DNA of 64,000 nt, taken from contig NZ_CP107942.1 in the NCBI RefSeq assembly GCF_036053395.1, positions 11,369,214 through 11,433,213 on the forward strand, given 5' to 3'. Positions 63,101 to 64,000 of the stretch are shown here, piece by piece; within the stretch, counting starts at the first letter, position 1; each line of letters starts with the position of its first letter. This stretch comes from Actinoplanes sp. NBC_00393. Its GTDB lineage: Bacteria > Actinomycetota > Actinomycetes > Mycobacteriales > Micromonosporaceae. Under the pieces are notes generated by a model. The model searched no databases and was not told the origin of the DNA. It saw only the letters and a list, made by a program, of their open reading frames with translations. The position numbers were made by a program, and so were the translations under genes.

Positions 63101-64000
63101 GACCCGGCCCGGTGGGAGGCGTGCGCGGGATGCCCGCTCACCGCCACGTGCTATGCCCGGCACAACGCACAGACGCTGGCCAACGAGGGCGTCGGCCCCA
63201 GAATCACAGGGCGGTTGCGGATGCTGTTCACCATCGCCGCTCTGCGAGGGGTGCAGCACCTGACCATGCGTGACGTCGGGTCCGCGCTGGCATACCTGCT
63301 GACCTCCGGCCGCGACTGCGAGCAGCTCCACCAGTTGTATGCGAGCGGTGACAGCGACACGATCCTCGACGGGTTCTACTTCAACAGCTGGATCGGTCCG
63401 GCTGGTGGCCGCGACCGGCTCTTGGCCCTGCTGGCGCAGCTGGATGTGGCCGCCGTCGCCGACCCGGCCCTGGACCGGCGGCTGGACTACGTCGGCCCCG
63501 ACGCCGGGCGCGCTCTGATGACGGTCGACCAGCGCGGCGACTACGACCAGCGGCTACTCGACGACGCGTTCGCCCGGCTGCCGCGTGGTGCCGCAGCGAA
63601 CCCTGCCGAGACCGACGTGCACCGCCGATACCTGGCGGCGGCCCGCCGCCGCTTCTATTTCGAATGCGTGGACGAGGAGCGTTCGGCCCGGATGCTGCCC
63701 TACCGGTCGGCGCGGACCTTCACCGAGCTGCTCGCCCACCCGGAACGGGTGCCTGGACACCTGCACGATCTGATTACCGCGATCAACCGCGGTGAAGGGC
63801 TCTCCGGTGCGGCGGTCTCCGGCGGCGCGCTCGCGTTGCAAGTCCGGGCGATTCCGGGCGGCACGGTCCGCAGCTACCGGTTGTTCCCGGCGGACAGCCT
63901 GCGGCTGCGCCCGGCCGGTGGCCCGGCCTCGGCCTACCTGGAAGGCGGCTGCCAGGAACTGGTGCTCAGCTATCACGGCGCTGGCGGGCACGAGGCCCGG
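60176..64000 (+). CDS. NERD / pseudokinase / Ser-Thr kinase / P-loop NTPase protein, PglW-like (cut by the right edge)
   Basis: At least 1275 residues. Residues about 15-110: NERD domain (SYEVDLVVVNARGVCLVDVK). About 190-460: kinase fold with a degraded catalytic loop (HRALTPTAVLV near 323, Asp of HRD absent), Arg in the usual Lys position and GFD for DFG, so a pseudokinase. About 485-760: a second kinase with LGAGRFGTVY, AVKIV, HCDVKPANLL (near 610) and DFN, all catalytic residues present. About 824: Walker A ITGNAGDGKT of an added NTPase, later CAGCPLTATCYARHN, possibly metal-binding. Starts 2 bases after the hsdS stop. NERD kinases of this kind occur in Pgl/BREX type 2 (PglW) and methylation-associated defence systems, where they regulate or execute the response. 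Confidence 0.85.
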   Translation, partial: MAQIVGGGTPANDAERLVLRHLAEHAPDDWIILHNVEIPVHGDSYEVDLVVVNARGVCLVDVKGTRGRIDVAGTRWYPAGRDSFASPVRKLRGHARAVKGLLTQHQPALSRVYVDQLVALVGPQARLIDPSDRDDADALHVTDLDGLIPALGDVSRVRPGMARDVRQHQAAIIKALTGTVRRPTGPQRFGDWVVCERLGGDDEVTEYRARNAVAGADETVLLRVYRANPLLPERERATQKLKIANAYEVLAKLPPSPFIVGRRTFFATDDDSRFVLVLDDTRGQALAVHLKDPRQALSADAKLRILGDIVRGLAHAHAYAVLHRALTPTAVLVSSDTGRALLTGFDYARPETARDYTVVGSLADALDPAYVAPECQNRAQAMSRASDVYAAGVIGFQLLTGELPFASSEDQFHRGSVLPDAALSAAGVDPAVEALLRRMCSLAPSARPSAADALRELQRLARVAAGVTRPKLAEVDYGNLPPGHQLTPKYQVREKLGAGRFGTVYRVYDNLADEERAVKIVHRGTESVIARLKREFQLLLSLPLHRSIVVVREADYLELGRVPYVVFEYLEGHDGKALVTERALGPADVVRFGVDVAEGLVHLHGEGIFHCDVKPANLLRTDVGCKILDFNVATRASDSLSEVGGTPQYAPPDYSPGRVTVADLVDRDVYGLGVTLYELLTGRWPFGDGVRRAAGEPAIDPRTYAGLANLSDELIDVLLRAIAPWRSERYADAAEFLTALRSIGDRVHRPMKPAALPPVTVPAAQREANSFVGFLSSLYSQSAGSNAGTRSGGQPFDLYVSTALDTRLTEAVLAGRYRLVIITGNAGDGKTAYLQQLLRDAQAGGADAPVYRDNGADLRLPDGRWLRTNHDGSQDEGERTNDEVLSDFFAPYAGAELAGNAGETRLMAINEGRLVDFISVHQQRFPALAKRVRAGLSGTADDGPVAVINLNRRSLLTESEQFGPPVFDRLLTRMTDPARWEACAGCPLTATCYARHNAQTLANEGVGPRITGRLRMLFTIAALRGVQHLTMRDVGSALAYLLTSGRDCEQLHQLYASGDSDTILDGFYFNSWIGPAGGRDRLLALLAQLDVAAVADPALDRRLDYVGPDAGRALMTVDQRGDYDQRLLDDAFARLPRGAAANPAETDVHRRYLAAARRRFYFECVDEERSARMLPYRSARTFTELLAHPERVPGHLHDLITAINRGEGLSGAAVSGGALALQVRAIPGGTVRSYRLFPADSLRLRPAGGPASAYLEGGCQELVLSYHGAGGHEAR

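Noticed and set aside
1..64000. CRISPR arrays, riboswitches and rRNA/tRNA genes
   Set aside because: No regularly spaced direct repeats, no recognisable aptamer cores and no cloverleaf structures were found by eye on either strand.

Overview
The window is high-GC DNA with codon use, GTG/TTG starts and gene families typical of a filamentous actinomycete. A Micromonosporaceae (Actinoplanes-like) chromosome is my best guess; no rRNA, tRNA or ribosomal-protein marker is present to fix it. The first two thirds are ordinary secondary-metabolism, transport and signalling genes with many short gene remnants. The last quarter (about 46.2-64 kb) looks like a defence island.

Layout. 0-4.5 kb: a FIST-domain sensor cut by the left edge, then an IclR regulator, a PDR/VanB-type reductase, a CYP199-like cytochrome P450 (O-demethylation of para-substituted benzoates) and a LysR regulator. 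4.6-14.4 kb: a plant/fungal polysaccharide locus with a secreted beta-helix protein, two LacI regulators, an ABC sugar importer and a GH78 alpha-L-rhamnosidase, with a repeated candidate operator between the first LacI gene and the importer. 14.7-19.7 kb: a complete five-gene nickel/peptide-type ABC importer (minus strand) with an inverted repeat in front that resembles a Nur/Fur-family box. 20-24.1 kb: a secreted pyroglutamyl-peptidase-like protein with Ser where the catalytic Cys should be, a DUF5994/sigma-like fusion, a coiled-coil protein and a hemolysin III protein. 24.2-25.7 kb: an IS1380-family element. 26.4-32.2 kb: a CPA1 antiporter, an acyltransferase, a decayed histidine kinase, a GAF/HATPase plus STAS pair and a ricin-type lectin. 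32.5-40.5 kb: a NarL-type two-component pair divergent from an MmpL exporter, a SecA2-like ATPase, a yellow/MRJP-type beta-propeller and a Cys-rich protein. 40.5-46 kb: a frameshifted zinc alcohol dehydrogenase, a GAF/SpoIIE phosphatase, a heptad-repeat protein and a SigE-type ECF sigma factor with a membrane partner.

Defence island. After a decayed serine-recombinase C-terminus (46.3-46.7 kb) come an Mrr-like nuclease/NACHT NTPase (a bacterial NLR-like protein, 1254 aa), a small membrane protein, an IS3-family element inserted into another gene, a frameshifted Imm8-type immunity gene, and a tight operon running off the right edge. That operon encodes an HsdM-type DNA methyltransferase with an N-terminal degenerate nuclease fold, an OLD-like AAA ATPase, a DUF4276 (TOPRIM-like) protein, an HsdS-type specificity protein in visibly lower-GC DNA, and a giant NERD / pseudokinase / kinase / P-loop NTPase protein. 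The gene set resembles methylation-associated and Pgl/BREX type 2-like anti-phage systems: methylation marks self, while the ATPase, nuclease-like and kinase modules would sense or act on infection. The system is incomplete here because the window ends inside its last visible gene.
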